The position numbers and the translations under genes are program-made. The notes below the pieces were generated by a model, which saw only the letters and a program-made list of their open reading frames with translations, had not been told where the DNA came from and made no database searches. This document shows positions 23,036-32,613 of a stretch of 64,000 nucleotides of DNA, piece after piece; within the stretch, counting starts at the first letter, position 1, and each line of letters begins with the position of its first letter. Source of the DNA: Bog-159 sp049511415 (lineage in GTDB: Bacteria > Acidobacteriota > Terriglobia > Bryobacterales > Bryobacteraceae); the NCBI GenBank assembly GCA_049511415.1, contig JBEKYC010000032.1:9050-73049 (forward strand), written 5' to 3'.

Positions 23036-25258
23036 ATGCAATCCGAAAATTACGGGCAGTTGCTCGATCTCGCCGCTCGTCTGTGGCGCGTCGATCCGGA
23101 GTACTGGGATATCTGGGGCCGGCACCATGTCACGTCGGATGACACTAAACGCGCCATCCTCAAGGGGCTTGGGGTGCGGGCGGAAACGGTTGCGAGTTTA
23201 CGCGAGTCCATCGAAGCGCGCCGCCACAAAGAGTGGACCCGGCTGGCGCCGCCGTGCCTGGTGGTGACCCAGGGATCTCCAATCGAGCTGCCTGTGCATG
23301 CCACCGGCGACCTGACGCACGCGGTCGCATACATCGATGTTCGCGAAGAGCACGGCGGCGTGCAATCGTACGATTTCGCCTTGGCCAGCTTCCCGGAATG
23401 CGGCGCGGCGGATGTGGATGGAGAGCGCTACGTGCGCAAACAACTTCCGCTGCCGGCGACGCTGCCTCTGGGCTACCACGATGTGGAAGTGCGGCTAGGC
23501 AGCCGTAGCCAGGTGACCCGCATGATCGTGGCGCCCACGCGCGCGTATGCGCACCCGGCGCTCGCCCATGGGGGCAAGGCGGCGGGCATCGCGCTGGCGC
23601 TTTATGGCCTGCGTTCCGCGCGCAACTGGGGCTGCGGCGATTTGCGGGACCTGCGCGCGATTGTCGATTGGACGGCCCAGGACGCCGAAGCCAGCTTCAT
23701 CTCTTTGAATCCGCTGCATGCCATTTACAACCGCCGGCCGTATAATACCAGCCCCTATCTGCCGGAGTGTATCTTCTATCCCAACTATCTGTACCTGGAC
23801 GTGGAATCCATCGCGGACTTCCAAAATTCGGCGCGCGCGCGGCGGCTCTGGTCCGATCCGGAAACCGAGCGGCAGCTTAGCGTCCTGCGCGATTCCGAAT
23901 TCGTGGAGTACGAACAGGTCAGTGCCTGGAAGCTGCGCTTTCTCAAGCTGGCTTTTGTCGAGTTTCTGCGCGAGTATCGCGCGCAGTCCGCGCGCGCCCT
24001 GGAGTTCCGCGGATTTCTGAAGGCCGAAGGCGACCTGCTGGAGCGTTTCGCGACTTACAGCGCGCTCGACGAATACCTGCATTCGCGCAATCCGGATCTG
24101 TGGACCTGGCCCGACTGGCCCGCGCCTTACCGCGATCCGGATTCGCCGGAAACCGAAGCCTTTCGCAAGAAACACTGGCGGCGGGTTTTGTTTTATTCCT
24201 ACGTGCAGTGGCAACTGGCGGAACAACTCGCGGCGGTGCAGGCATACACGCGCGAAAAAGGCCTCTCCATCGGCCTCTATCACGATCTGGCGTTGGCCAC
24301 CGACCGCTTTGGGGCGGATCTGTGGGCGCAACGGCCGTTCTTCGTGTCCGGTTGCCGCGTGGGATCGCCGCCCGACGATTTTGCGCCAAAGGGGCAAGAC
24401 TGGGGCTTTCCGCCGCCCTGTTCGGAAGAGCATCGTGAGAACGGGTACCGCCTGTTCACCGAATCCATCCGCAAGAATTGCCGCCACGGCGGAGCGCTGC
24501 GGATCGATCACGTCATGCGCTTTTTCCGGCTGTTCTGGATCCCGGAAGCGAGCGACGCAACCCATGGCGCGTATGTCCGCGAAAACTACGAAGACCTGAT
24601 TCGCATCCTGGCGCTCGAAAGCGTGCGCCAGAAAGTGGTTATGATTGGCGAAGATCTCGGGACCGTGGAGCCGTTCGTGCGCGAGACGCTGGATCGTTTC
24701 GGCATCCTGAGTTATCGCCTGTTCTATTTCGAAAAGCGCCCCGGCGGTGAGTTCAAGACTTACCGCGAATATCCGGAGCGCGCCCTGGTTTCTTCCACCA
24801 CGCACGATCTGCCCACACTGGCCGGCTTCTGGACCGGCGAAGATATCGAAGCGCGGCGCCGCGCCGGCATGTTTCCGGATGACGCGACCTATCGCCGGCA
24901 AGTGCAGGAGCGCGCGGCCGAGAAGCAGAAGATGCTGGATCTGTTGCACGGGCTCGACCTGCTGCCGGCGTACGTGCCGCGATCCGCCACATTGCTGCCC
25001 GAAATCACGGGAGAATTACACAACGCCGTCATCGGTTTTCTGGCGCTCACGCCCTCGCAATTGCTGGCCGTGAATCAGGAGGACCTGACCAAGGAAATCG
25101 CGCAGCAGAATCTTCCGGCGACCACCTGGCAATATCCCAACTGGAGCCGGAAGATGAAATACACGCTGGAACAGTTACGCACGGAGCCCGTCGCCCGCGA
25201 TTTCGTAGCCATGTTCCGGCACTGGCTGATCAAGAGCGGCCGCATCAATCGCGGCTAG
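23036..25258 (+). CDS. malQ: 4-alpha-glucanotransferase (amylomaltase, GH77)
   Basis: A 740-residue GH77 enzyme that transfers alpha-1,4-glucan segments between maltodextrins and glycogen-like acceptors. The N-terminal extension (about 1-165) is followed by the catalytic barrel. LYGLRSARNWGCGDLRDLRA and SLNPLHAIYNRRPYNTSPYL are typical. LYHDLALATDRFGADLW precedes the nucleophile Asp in LRIDHVMRFFRLFWIPE. The acid/base Glu is in VVMIGEDLGTVEPFV, and the third acid is in STTHDLPTLAGFW. The ATG at 23036 is chosen because it begins MQSENYGQLLDLAARLW; the longer frame runs antisense to the ProRS-like gene. It is transcribed away from that gene, with 67 bp between them. Confidence 0.95.
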   Translation: MQSENYGQLLDLAARLWRVDPEYWDIWGRHHVTSDDTKRAILKGLGVRAETVASLRESIEARRHKEWTRLAPPCLVVTQGSPIELPVHATGDLTHAVAYIDVREEHGGVQSYDFALASFPECGAADVDGERYVRKQLPLPATLPLGYHDVEVRLGSRSQVTRMIVAPTRAYAHPALAHGGKAAGIALALYGLRSARNWGCGDLRDLRAIVDWTAQDAEASFISLNPLHAIYNRRPYNTSPYLPECIFYPNYLYLDVESIADFQNSARARRLWSDPETERQLSVLRDSEFVEYEQVSAWKLRFLKLAFVEFLREYRAQSARALEFRGFLKAEGDLLERFATYSALDEYLHSRNPDLWTWPDWPAPYRDPDSPETEAFRKKHWRRVLFYSYVQWQLAEQLAAVQAYTREKGLSIGLYHDLALATDRFGADLWAQRPFFVSGCRVGSPPDDFAPKGQDWGFPPPCSEEHRENGYRLFTESIRKNCRHGGALRIDHVMRFFRLFWIPEASDATHGAYVRENYEDLIRILALESVRQKVVMIGEDLGTVEPFVRETLDRFGILSYRLFYFEKRPGGEFKTYREYPERALVSSTTHDLPTLAGFWTGEDIEARRRAGMFPDDATYRRQVQERAAEKQKMLDLLHGLDLLPAYVPRSATLLPEITGELHNAVIGFLALTPSQLLAVNQEDLTKEIAQQNLPATTWQYPNWSRKMKYTLEQLRTEPVARDFVAMFRHWLIKSGRINRG

Positions 25259-25596
25259 TGTCGATGTAATTCCGGAAGTTCTCACATTTTCAAAGAAATA
25301 AGTTGACGCATAAGATAGCTGGGCGCATACTGGAGTGAACGGTTCGGCCCCTGGGTATCCTCCCGATTCCAACTGCTGGGTGTGATGGCTAACACATTCG
25401 GGCCGGAGTGTGGATTGCGCTTACTGTTTCTTTCTCTCCAAGGAATCGTTCTATCCGGGCGGTAGCTTCTGCATGTCCGATCAGGTAATGGAGAGGCACG
25501 ATACTGACGAAGTTACATTAGCGTGCTATGTTTCTGCGGTAATACATAGAGATGCCACGGCCAACCGGTAAGTACCGTTGCGGCGCCGGGAGGCCG
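25259..25596 (+). other. Gene-free leader region before the giant NHL protein gene
   Basis: No reading frame here looks real. It holds a promoter candidate at 25303-25331, leaving an untranslated leader of roughly 260 nt before the ATG at 25597. A small CGGTA-AG-TACCG hairpin (about 25565-25579) and the GGGAGG ribosome-binding site lie near the end. I could not match the leader to a known riboswitch class. Confidence 0.5.
25303..25331 (+). promoter_or_regulatory. Sigma-70-like promoter candidate
   Basis: TTGACG (25303-25308) and CATACT (25326-25331) are 17 bp apart, close to the consensus boxes and spacing. It would drive the NHL-repeat protein gene from a start near 25338. Confidence 0.5.
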
Positions 25597-28500
25597 ATGA
25601 TGTCCTTTGCCGGATGCCCATGCCTGTTCTTGTTGCCCTGCATGGCGCTGGCGCAGAGTTTCACCCTGGGAACCTCCGCCGTGACTGTGGGCGCCGCGGC
25701 GGGAAATGCATCGGTGGAACTGCTGGCGCCGTCTCCAGGTGCGGCCTGGACTGCGGCGAGCAATGCTGCCTGGCTGCATATTGCGCCCGCCAGCACGAGC
25801 GGGACTGGCGGCGGACTGGTTCTTTTCAGCTACGACCCCAATTCCGGAAGCAGCGCACAATCGGGAACGCTGACCATTGCAGGCCAAACGCTTACTGTTA
25901 TGCAAGCGGGAAGCGGATTCGCGCCGGTCAGCGGACTGGCGCCGCTGGCCGGACAGGGACTCGGCAAACCATTTGCCGTGGCGCTGGATAACGCCGGAAA
26001 TGTCTATGTTGCCGACGCATGGAACAACACCGTCAGCCAGTGGAGCCCGCTTACCCAGCAACTAACCACGCTCATTTCCAGTGGCTTGAACCACCCGCAC
26101 GGCGTCGCGGTGGATGGGCAGGGCAATCTATACATCGCCGATACCTATAACAACGCCATTGAGGAATGGACTCCAGGCACGCAACAACTTACCACTCTGG
26201 TTTCGTCTGGCATACTCAGTCCGATGGCAGTCGCGGTCGACGGCCAGAGAAATTTATACATCGCGGACTTTGGCAACAATGCGGTGGAGGAATGGAATGC
26301 CGCGAACGGTTTGACCCCGCTGGTGAACACCGGGCTGCGCAACCCAACCGGCGTGGCGGTAGACCTGTTGGGAAACGTCTATATAGCTGATTTCGGCAAC
26401 AACGCGATGAAGCAGTGGAGCGCGGTGAACCAGGTCACGACGCTCATCGGCGCGGGCCTGAGTTTTCCGAACGCCGTTGCGGTAGATGGCCAGGGAAACG
26501 TTTACGTGGTGGATGGGAATCACAATGCGCTGGTGGAATGGAATGCCGCGACTCAAACCGTTTCGACGCTGGTCTCCGCGGGCATCAACGGGTCGTTTGG
26601 TGTCGCCACCGACGGGCAGGGCAATTTCTATATCGCGAATACGAGTACCAGCGCCATCCTGAAGTATTCGTCGAGTTATGCCGGCCTGGCGGTAACCAGC
26701 ATGAGTGAAGGGCCGCACGCGGGTGTTGATTCTGTTCCGGTCCTGATGTTGGGGGCGAGCCAGCCCTTCACGGCCACCAGCGATGAGCCTTGGCTGATCG
26801 TTACGGGGACATCCCCAAGCGGAATCGGTTTCTCGTTCCAGGCCAACACCTCCGTTGCGTCGCGCGTTGCGCACATCACGGCCCTCGGTCAGGAGGTCGC
26901 CGTAACACAAGGCGGCGATACCCCCGCGAACCTGGTGAAGTCCGCGGGAGACGGCCAGTATGCGGCGCCAGGCCAGATCTTCGCCGCGGCACTACAAGTG
27001 ACGGTCACGGATGGCGGCGGAAACCCGGTGCAGGGCGCGGCGGTAGCCTTCGCGGTGACAGCCGGCGCCAACGGGGCCGGCGCGGCGTTCAACTCCACTC
27101 CGCCGATGCCGATTCTCACCGACGGGAACGGCAACGCCGTAGCGCCCGCGTTAGCTGCCAATAGCGTTGCGGGACCGTTTACTGTCGCCGCCAGCGCCGG
27201 CGGATTGTCAGTTACTTTCACCTTAACCAATTCGGGTTCAAGTTATGCGCTGGCGACCAGCTCGGCCGTGGTGGGGAACGCGGCCGGTAGTGGAAGCGTC
27301 CTATTGATCGCCGACGGACCCTGGACCGCCACCAGCAACGCCGGCTGGTTACTGCTCAGCGCGGGCAGCCGCGGCGGATTCGGCAACGCTCTGATTCAAT
27401 TCACTTATCCGGCCAACTCCAACGCCGCTGCCCAGACCGGCACTTTGACTATTGCGGGCCTCCCATTCACGGTGATGCAGGCGGGCACAAGCTACATATC
27501 CACGGCCGTGGTCACGACACTGTTGTCTGGATTAAGCGCGCCGCGCGGAGTGGGGCTGGACGTCTACAACAACGTATATGTAGCGGACTCCGGCAATAAT
27601 GTCATTCGGGAATGGAACGCCGGCACGCAGCAAGTCACCGCGCCGGTTTCCACGGGACTGAATAACCCTGGCGGCGTGGCGTTGGATCAGTCCGGGAACA
27701 TCTACATTGCGGACAGCGGGAACAACGCGATTGAGGAATGGAATACGGCCGGAAAGACTCTGACCACCCTGGTCCCGGCGCTGAGCAGCCCAAGCGGCGT
27801 GGCGCTGGATGGGCAAGGCAACGTGTACTTCTCCAATACGGGACAGAATACCATCGGCCAGTGGATTACAGCCAATGCACAGGTGAACCCCCTGGTTGCA
27901 TCGGGGCTGAGCAATCCTGGCGGAGTGGCGGTGGACGCCCAAGGTAACGTGTACATCGCGGATTCCGGCGATAACGCCATCAAGGAATGGAATTCCGTAA
28001 CTCAGACTACCGCGCTGGCCGCGGCTGGACTTAGTGGACCATGGGGTGTAGCGGTAGATGGCGAGGGCAACGTCTACATCGCCGACACCGGCAATAATGC
28101 GCTCAAGGAATGGAATGCCGCCAGTCAGCAGGTGATTACGCTGCCGGTATCCGGGTTGAGCAGCCCGGCGGCCGTGGCGGTGGACCCGCAAGAGAACCTG
28201 TATGTGGCGGACACCGGGAACGGAGCGGTCAAGAAAGTAACACTGGCTTACTTATCGTTGAGCACTACCAGCCGAACGGAAGGCGCGCCGGCGGGCAGTG
28301 ACTCGGTGACGGCGCAAGTGCTGCCCGCGAGTGTTGCGGTGACGGCCACCAGCGATCAGCCGTGGTTGACAGTCACGAGCATAAACAGCGGCACGATCAA
28401 CTTCAACTTTTCGGCCAATATCAGCGTGGCCGGGCGCACGGCGCACCTTAGCGTGCTCGGTCAAACGATTACGGTGACGCAAAGCGCGGACGTCCCGGCG

Positions 28501-30375
28501 GCCGTCACAAAGTCCGCGGGAGACTCGCAGACCACAGCGGTGGGGCAGGCTTTTGCGGGCGCGCTGCAGGTGGCGGTGGCCGATGCGCTTGGCAATCCGT
28601 TGCCCGGAGCGGTGGTCACGTTCAGCGTAGTTCCGGGAGCCAGCGGCGCCGGCGCCGCGTTTGCCGGCGCGCCGCCGATCGTGGTGGTGGCCGACGTCAA
28701 TGGCCACGCCACCGCGCCGATCCTGACGGCGAACACGGTGGTGGGAGCCTTCACCGTTACAGCCGGTTTGAACGGTCTCCTGGTGACGTTCAACCTGACA
28801 AACCTGGTTTATACGCTGGATGGCGCTGCCGTGAATGTGGGAAGCGGCGCAGGCAGCGGCAGCGTGGGGCTACTGGCGGGGGGCTCCTGGACGGCGGCAA
28901 GCAATGCCTCGTGGTTGCAGGTGAGCGTGGGCAGCGTGAGCGGTTCGGGCAACGCCCTGGTCCAGTTTGCGTACAGCGCCAATTCCGGTACGGCTGCGCG
29001 GATCGGCGTACTGACGATTTCCGGGCTGGCGTTCACTGTAACGCAGGCGGGCGCCAGTTATGCGCCGGTCAGCTTGGCACAAAGCCTGGTGTCTGCGGGC
29101 TTGAAGGATCCGCAGGGCGTCGCGGTGGATCAATACGGCAACATTTACATCGCGGATACCGGTGACAACGCAATCAAGGAGTGGCTTGCCGGCACAGGAC
29201 CGTTGAACACACTGGTAAGCGGACTGAACGCTCCCACAGCCGTGGCGGTCGACCGCAGCGGCAATGTTTACTTCGCCGATACCGGCAACAACGCAATCAA
29301 AGAGTGGAACGTCACCACGAATACCGTTATCCAGTTGGTCTCCTCCGGGCTGGCCGGTCCGAACGGAGTGGCGGTGGATAGCCAGGGCAACGTTTATTTC
29401 TCGGATACGGGGCACAACGACATCAAGGAGTGGGTCGTAACGTCCCCCTCGTCGATCGCCACTTTGGTCTCCGGGCTGAATGGCCCGCGGGGAGTAGCGG
29501 TGGATCTGCTGGGCAATGTATACTTCGCCGATACCAAGAACAACGCCATCAAGGAATGGATCGCGCTCACCAAGGCGGTGAACGAACTCCCGCCCACGGG
29601 TCTCAACGGACCGCGAGGCGTGGGCCTGGACGCGTCCGGCAACGTCTACATTGCCGATTCCGGCAATAACGCCATCAAAGAATGGATTCCGTCGAGTTCA
29701 ACCGCTGCGACGTTGCTCGCCGGCGGAATCAAGTATCCTTCGGGAGTGGCGGTGGATGAGCTGGGTAACGTGTATATCGCCGATACCGATGACAGCGCCC
29801 TGAAGGAACTGACCGATGGCTATATGGCTTTTGGCGCCACAAGCCGGACCGAAAGCGCCGTAGCCGGGACGGATTCGGTGGCTGTGCTGACCATACCCGC
29901 CGGACTGCCGTTTACGGCCACCAGCAAAGAGGCATGGCTGAAAATCACAAGCACTTCCGGTGGAGCGGTGGCTTTCTCCTACACCGCCAACACGTCGGCA
30001 GCCAGCCGCACGGCGCAGGTTACCGTGCTCGGACAAATACTCAGCGTGACCCAAAGCGGCGACGTTCCAGCCAGCATAACCGTCGTGATCGGGAATAACC
30101 AGAGTGCCGCGCCCAATGATGCCTTTGCAAAGGCGCTGGAGGTGAAGGTCAAGGATGCGGCCGGAAATGGCATCAGCGGCGCCTCCGTGACTTTCACCGT
30201 AACGCCCGGGCCTAACGGCGCCGGCGGAAGTTTTGCCTCGTCAGCAGCGGTTCTGACGAGCACCTCGGGATCTGCGACGGCTTCGGCACTAACCGCTAAC
30301 GGCATCCCCGGAACGCTTACCATCACGGCCGCTTCTGCCGGCGTCAGCGTTACTTTTCATCTGACCATCACTTAG
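25597..30375 (+). CDS. Very large secreted protein of three repeated modules (BACON-like, six NHL blades, BACON-like, Big_1)
   Basis: A 1592-residue protein with signal peptide MMSFAGCPCLFLLPCMALAQ after the ribosome-binding site GGGAGG. It contains three consecutive modules of about 520-530 residues (boundaries near residues 547 and 1070). Each has a BACON-like beta domain (WTAASNAAWLHI type), exactly six NHL repeats of the form GVAVDxxGNVYIADTGNNAI about 45 residues apart, a second BACON-like domain (FTATSDEPWLIVTG type), and a bacterial Ig-like Big_1 domain (GNPVQGAAVAFAVTAGANGA type). Six NHL units predict a closed six-bladed propeller in each module. It is probably a cell-surface or exported binding protein. 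No anchor or enzyme domain is seen. The sulfatase gene follows 26 bp later. Confidence 0.88.
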   Translation: MMSFAGCPCLFLLPCMALAQSFTLGTSAVTVGAAAGNASVELLAPSPGAAWTAASNAAWLHIAPASTSGTGGGLVLFSYDPNSGSSAQSGTLTIAGQTLTVMQAGSGFAPVSGLAPLAGQGLGKPFAVALDNAGNVYVADAWNNTVSQWSPLTQQLTTLISSGLNHPHGVAVDGQGNLYIADTYNNAIEEWTPGTQQLTTLVSSGILSPMAVAVDGQRNLYIADFGNNAVEEWNAANGLTPLVNTGLRNPTGVAVDLLGNVYIADFGNNAMKQWSAVNQVTTLIGAGLSFPNAVAVDGQGNVYVVDGNHNALVEWNAATQTVSTLVSAGINGSFGVATDGQGNFYIANTSTSAILKYSSSYAGLAVTSMSEGPHAGVDSVPVLMLGASQPFTATSDEPWLIVTGTSPSGIGFSFQANTSVASRVAHITALGQEVAVTQGGDTPANLVKSAGDGQYAAPGQIFAAALQVTVTDGGGNPVQGAAVAFAVTAGANGAGAAFNSTPPMPILTDGNGNAVAPALAANSVAGPFTVAASAGGLSVTFTLTNSGSSYALATSSAVVGNAAGSGSVLLIADGPWTATSNAGWLLLSAGSRGGFGNALIQFTYPANSNAAAQTGTLTIAGLPFTVMQAGTSYISTAVVTTLLSGLSAPRGVGLDVYNNVYVADSGNNVIREWNAGTQQVTAPVSTGLNNPGGVALDQSGNIYIADSGNNAIEEWNTAGKTLTTLVPALSSPSGVALDGQGNVYFSNTGQNTIGQWITANAQVNPLVASGLSNPGGVAVDAQGNVYIADSGDNAIKEWNSVTQTTALAAAGLSGPWGVAVDGEGNVYIADTGNNALKEWNAASQQVITLPVSGLSSPAAVAVDPQENLYVADTGNGAVKKVTLAYLSLSTTSRTEGAPAGSDSVTAQVLPASVAVTATSDQPWLTVTSINSGTINFNFSANISVAGRTAHLSVLGQTITVTQSADVPAAVTKSAGDSQTTAVGQAFAGALQVAVADALGNPLPGAVVTFSVVPGASGAGAAFAGAPPIVVVADVNGHATAPILTANTVVGAFTVTAGLNGLLVTFNLTNLVYTLDGAAVNVGSGAGSGSVGLLAGGSWTAASNASWLQVSVGSVSGSGNALVQFAYSANSGTAARIGVLTISGLAFTVTQAGASYAPVSLAQSLVSAGLKDPQGVAVDQYGNIYIADTGDNAIKEWLAGTGPLNTLVSGLNAPTAVAVDRSGNVYFADTGNNAIKEWNVTTNTVIQLVSSGLAGPNGVAVDSQGNVYFSDTGHNDIKEWVVTSPSSIATLVSGLNGPRGVAVDLLGNVYFADTKNNAIKEWIALTKAVNELPPTGLNGPRGVGLDASGNVYIADSGNNAIKEWIPSSSTAATLLAGGIKYPSGVAVDELGNVYIADTDDSALKELTDGYMAFGATSRTESAVAGTDSVAVLTIPAGLPFTATSKEAWLKITSTSGGAVAFSYTANTSAASRTAQVTVLGQILSVTQSGDVPASITVVIGNNQSAAPNDAFAKALEVKVKDAAGNGISGASVTFTVTPGPNGAGGSFASSAAVLTSTSGSATASALTANGIPGTLTITAASAGVSVTFHLTIT
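25657..30372 (+). repeat. Three intragenic tandem super-repeats of about 1.57 kb
   Basis: The modules run about 25657-27236, 27237-28805 and 28806-30372. They are alike in domain order and number of NHL units but clearly diverged in sequence, with the BACON and Big_1 segments most similar. This points to old segmental duplication inside the gene, and the DNA is a potential substrate for unequal recombination. Confidence 0.75.
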
Positions 30376-30401
30376 ACGCGAAATCTATAGGAACCGATCA
30401 A

Positions 30402-32249
30402 ATGTCTCGCGACCAACACTTCAGCCGCCGGGAATTTATTGAGCGCCTCGGGGCGGGATCCCTGCTGGGAGCCAGCGGTTTATGCCAGAACCCGGCTCGG
30501 GCAGCCTCGAATCCGGGATCATCCTGGACGCCTCCGCCTACCCTCAAGAATCCAAACATCCTGGTCATCATGGTGGATCAACTGCGCCTTCCTGCGTGGC
30601 TAAGCCCCAGTCAATCGGCCGCGCTCAGTTCGGTCTTGCCGAACATTGTTGGTCGTCTTCAGAACTGCTCTTACAATTTCGGCGAGTTCTACGTGGCGGC
30701 GACGGTGTGCGTGCCGTCTCGCTCGGCCATCCTGACCGGGCTTTATGCGCCGCAAACCGCGATGTACGCCACCGACAACGCCGGACAGAGCGGAGCGCCC
30801 CAGTTGAATGCGGCCTATCCGACATGGGGGGAAGCCGTGGCGGCGCTCAACCCGGCTTACCAGGGCAATGTGTGGTGGTTCGGGAAATGGCATGTCTCGA
30901 ACGAACTGGGCCCAAATCCACTGGCTGCGTACGGCTACAAGACCAGAACTTACCCAGGGGGGCAGGCTCCGCCCTACAATCCTTCACCCGATGGCGGGGT
31001 CAATGAAGGCACCGACGGGGGACCGTTTAACGGCACGGTTTGGGCTGGCGACAACATGATCGCCCAGGATTTCGTCGGTTGGCTGAACGGCCAGCCGCCC
31101 TCGAACGGGTCGCCATCCAGCCCCTGGTGCGCCACCGTCAGCCTGATCAATCCTCACGACATTAGTTTTGCGCCTGCATGGCTACAGACCAACCCTTTCC
31201 CGCCTAACAACGTGTCCACCGAAGCCGTCTATTTTCCGCCCCCCGCCAATATCGCGACTCCGCCAACGTTCTACACGTCCACGCCATCGCCATGGAATCT
31301 CGAAAATCTGCCGAACGTGCCCAACAAGCCCGCGCTGCAGAACCAATACTTCACTTCGCTGGTGCAGAAGGATGGGCCCGTCACCGACTGGATGCTGTTT
31401 CTCAATCAATACTTCTACTTGCAGAACCAGGTGGACCAACAAATCAATCTGGTCTTGAATGCGATGGCCAGTTCGCCGTTTGCCGGCAACACCATCATCG
31501 TCTTCATGTCCGATCACGGCGAATACGCCGGATCCCACGGTTTGCACACGAAGGGCTTCGCGGTCTATGACGAATCCCTGCGTGTCCCGTTCTGCGTCCA
31601 GTTCCCCGGCCAAACCTCGCAGGTCGCCATGAATCAGATGTGCTCCGCCGTGGATGTCTTTGGCCTGATTTGCGACTTGGCGACCGGCGGCACCGGACAA
31701 TGGATGCTAGCGTATCCCGATCTGGCGAACCGGCAGTCCATTTGGAGCTTCCTGTACAACAATAGCGGCGAAACGCGGGTGGCGCCGGCGCCGGTGAGCT
31801 TACCCTACATTCTGCACACCTGCGACGAGGGTGCTGCAGCGTACTCCAAGCCGCATATCACTTGCATCCGCACTAAGTTCGCTCCAAGTTCCGGTGCGAT
31901 CGGCGCCAAATGGGCCTTCTATTCAGATTGGGCGCCCTGTACAACCTATCCGAACTCCACATCGCCGGATCCTGAGTTCTACGACTACAATCCGCAGGGC
32001 GCGAATAACACCGCCGAGGTCGGCAACGATTACTACAGCACCAACTCCGTGACGCAACAGAGTCTCGCGAACCACCAGCAGGTCCTGGGAAGTTGGGGTT
32101 CGCCGGGGACTGCGGGAACGGGCATCATCGGCAACGAGCTCAATGCGCCGTTGATCGGCACGGGCACGGATGGCAACCCGCTAACGGTAGCGCAGGCCAC
32201 CGCGCAGCAGACGTTTTACGGGTACGCCGCCAATGCCTGTCCCAGCTAG
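30402..32249 (+). CDS. Tat-exported type I sulfatase family protein
   Basis: A 615-residue alkaline-phosphatase-superfamily hydrolase. The N-terminus SRREFIERLGAGSLLGASGL is a twin-arginine signal. The metal-binding start of the catalytic domain is ILVIMVDQLRLPAW. The formylglycine motif is CVPSRSAILTG, in which the Cys is converted by a formylglycine-generating enzyme or equivalent. VFMSDHGEYAGSHGLHTKG carries further metal ligands. The substrate cannot be read from sequence; sulfated polysaccharides are the usual targets. It begins 26 bp after the NHL-protein gene on the same strand, so the two may form an operon in which the large protein binds what the sulfatase acts on. That link is an inference. 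Confidence 0.9.
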   Translation: MSRDQHFSRREFIERLGAGSLLGASGLCQNPARAASNPGSSWTPPPTLKNPNILVIMVDQLRLPAWLSPSQSAALSSVLPNIVGRLQNCSYNFGEFYVAATVCVPSRSAILTGLYAPQTAMYATDNAGQSGAPQLNAAYPTWGEAVAALNPAYQGNVWWFGKWHVSNELGPNPLAAYGYKTRTYPGGQAPPYNPSPDGGVNEGTDGGPFNGTVWAGDNMIAQDFVGWLNGQPPSNGSPSSPWCATVSLINPHDISFAPAWLQTNPFPPNNVSTEAVYFPPPANIATPPTFYTSTPSPWNLENLPNVPNKPALQNQYFTSLVQKDGPVTDWMLFLNQYFYLQNQVDQQINLVLNAMASSPFAGNTIIVFMSDHGEYAGSHGLHTKGFAVYDESLRVPFCVQFPGQTSQVAMNQMCSAVDVFGLICDLATGGTGQWMLAYPDLANRQSIWSFLYNNSGETRVAPAPVSLPYILHTCDEGAAAYSKPHITCIRTKFAPSSGAIGAKWAFYSDWAPCTTYPNSTSPDPEFYDYNPQGANNTAEVGNDYYSTNSVTQQSLANHQQVLGSWGSPGTAGTGIIGNELNAPLIGTGTDGNPLTVAQATAQQTFYGYAANACPS

Positions 32250-32260
32250 TGGCGGGCTCG

Positions 32261-32593
32261 TCAGCGCTTGCGTTTGAGCAGACTCGCGGGGTCCAGCAGG
32301 TGCTTCGGCGTGTAGATCTGGCGCGACCACTTTTGGCCTTCTCCGAACTGGACGCCGGCGAAATAACCGATTTCGTTATGCACGCAATAGCGCACCTCGC
32401 CGGTGAATCGATGGCGTCCGAGCTGCAAAGAGATGTGGGCGCCGCACGCGATCGGCTGCTCCGATTGCAAGCACGCGCCGGATGGCGAGATGTCCTCCAG
32501 ATTGGCCGTGAAATCGGCCGGCTCCGCGCCTTCCACGCGCACCTCGATCAAATCCGAGCACAACAGCCGGGGTTCCTTGCGTCTCTCGTCCAT
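32261..32593 (-). CDS. PilZ-domain protein (c-di-GMP-binding type)
   Basis: A 110-residue single-domain protein starting MDERRKEPRLLCSDLIEVRV. The PilZ signatures are the arginine-rich ERRKEPR at the start and the EDISPSGACLQ (D/NxSxxG) motif about 30 residues later, which together bind cyclic di-GMP. HRFTGEVRYCVHNEIGYFAG is the usual closing beta strand. It presumably acts as a small effector in c-di-GMP signalling. A longer start at 32617 is possible but would overlap the end of the upstream ABC-F gene. It is convergent with the sulfatase gene. Confidence 0.85.
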   Translation of the reverse strand: MDERRKEPRLLCSDLIEVRVEGAEPADFTANLEDISPSGACLQSEQPIACGAHISLQLGRHRFTGEVRYCVHNEIGYFAGVQFGEGQKWSRQIYTPKHLLDPASLLKRKR

Positions 32594-32613
32594 GCGCCTG
32601 ACTGGTGACATTA

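Noticed and set aside
25540..25600. c-di-GMP-I (GEMM) riboswitch before the NHL-protein gene
   Set aside because: Short pieces resemble it (CCACGGCCAACC, a small central hairpin), but the conserved GACGCAAAGCC segment and the tetraloop are missing.
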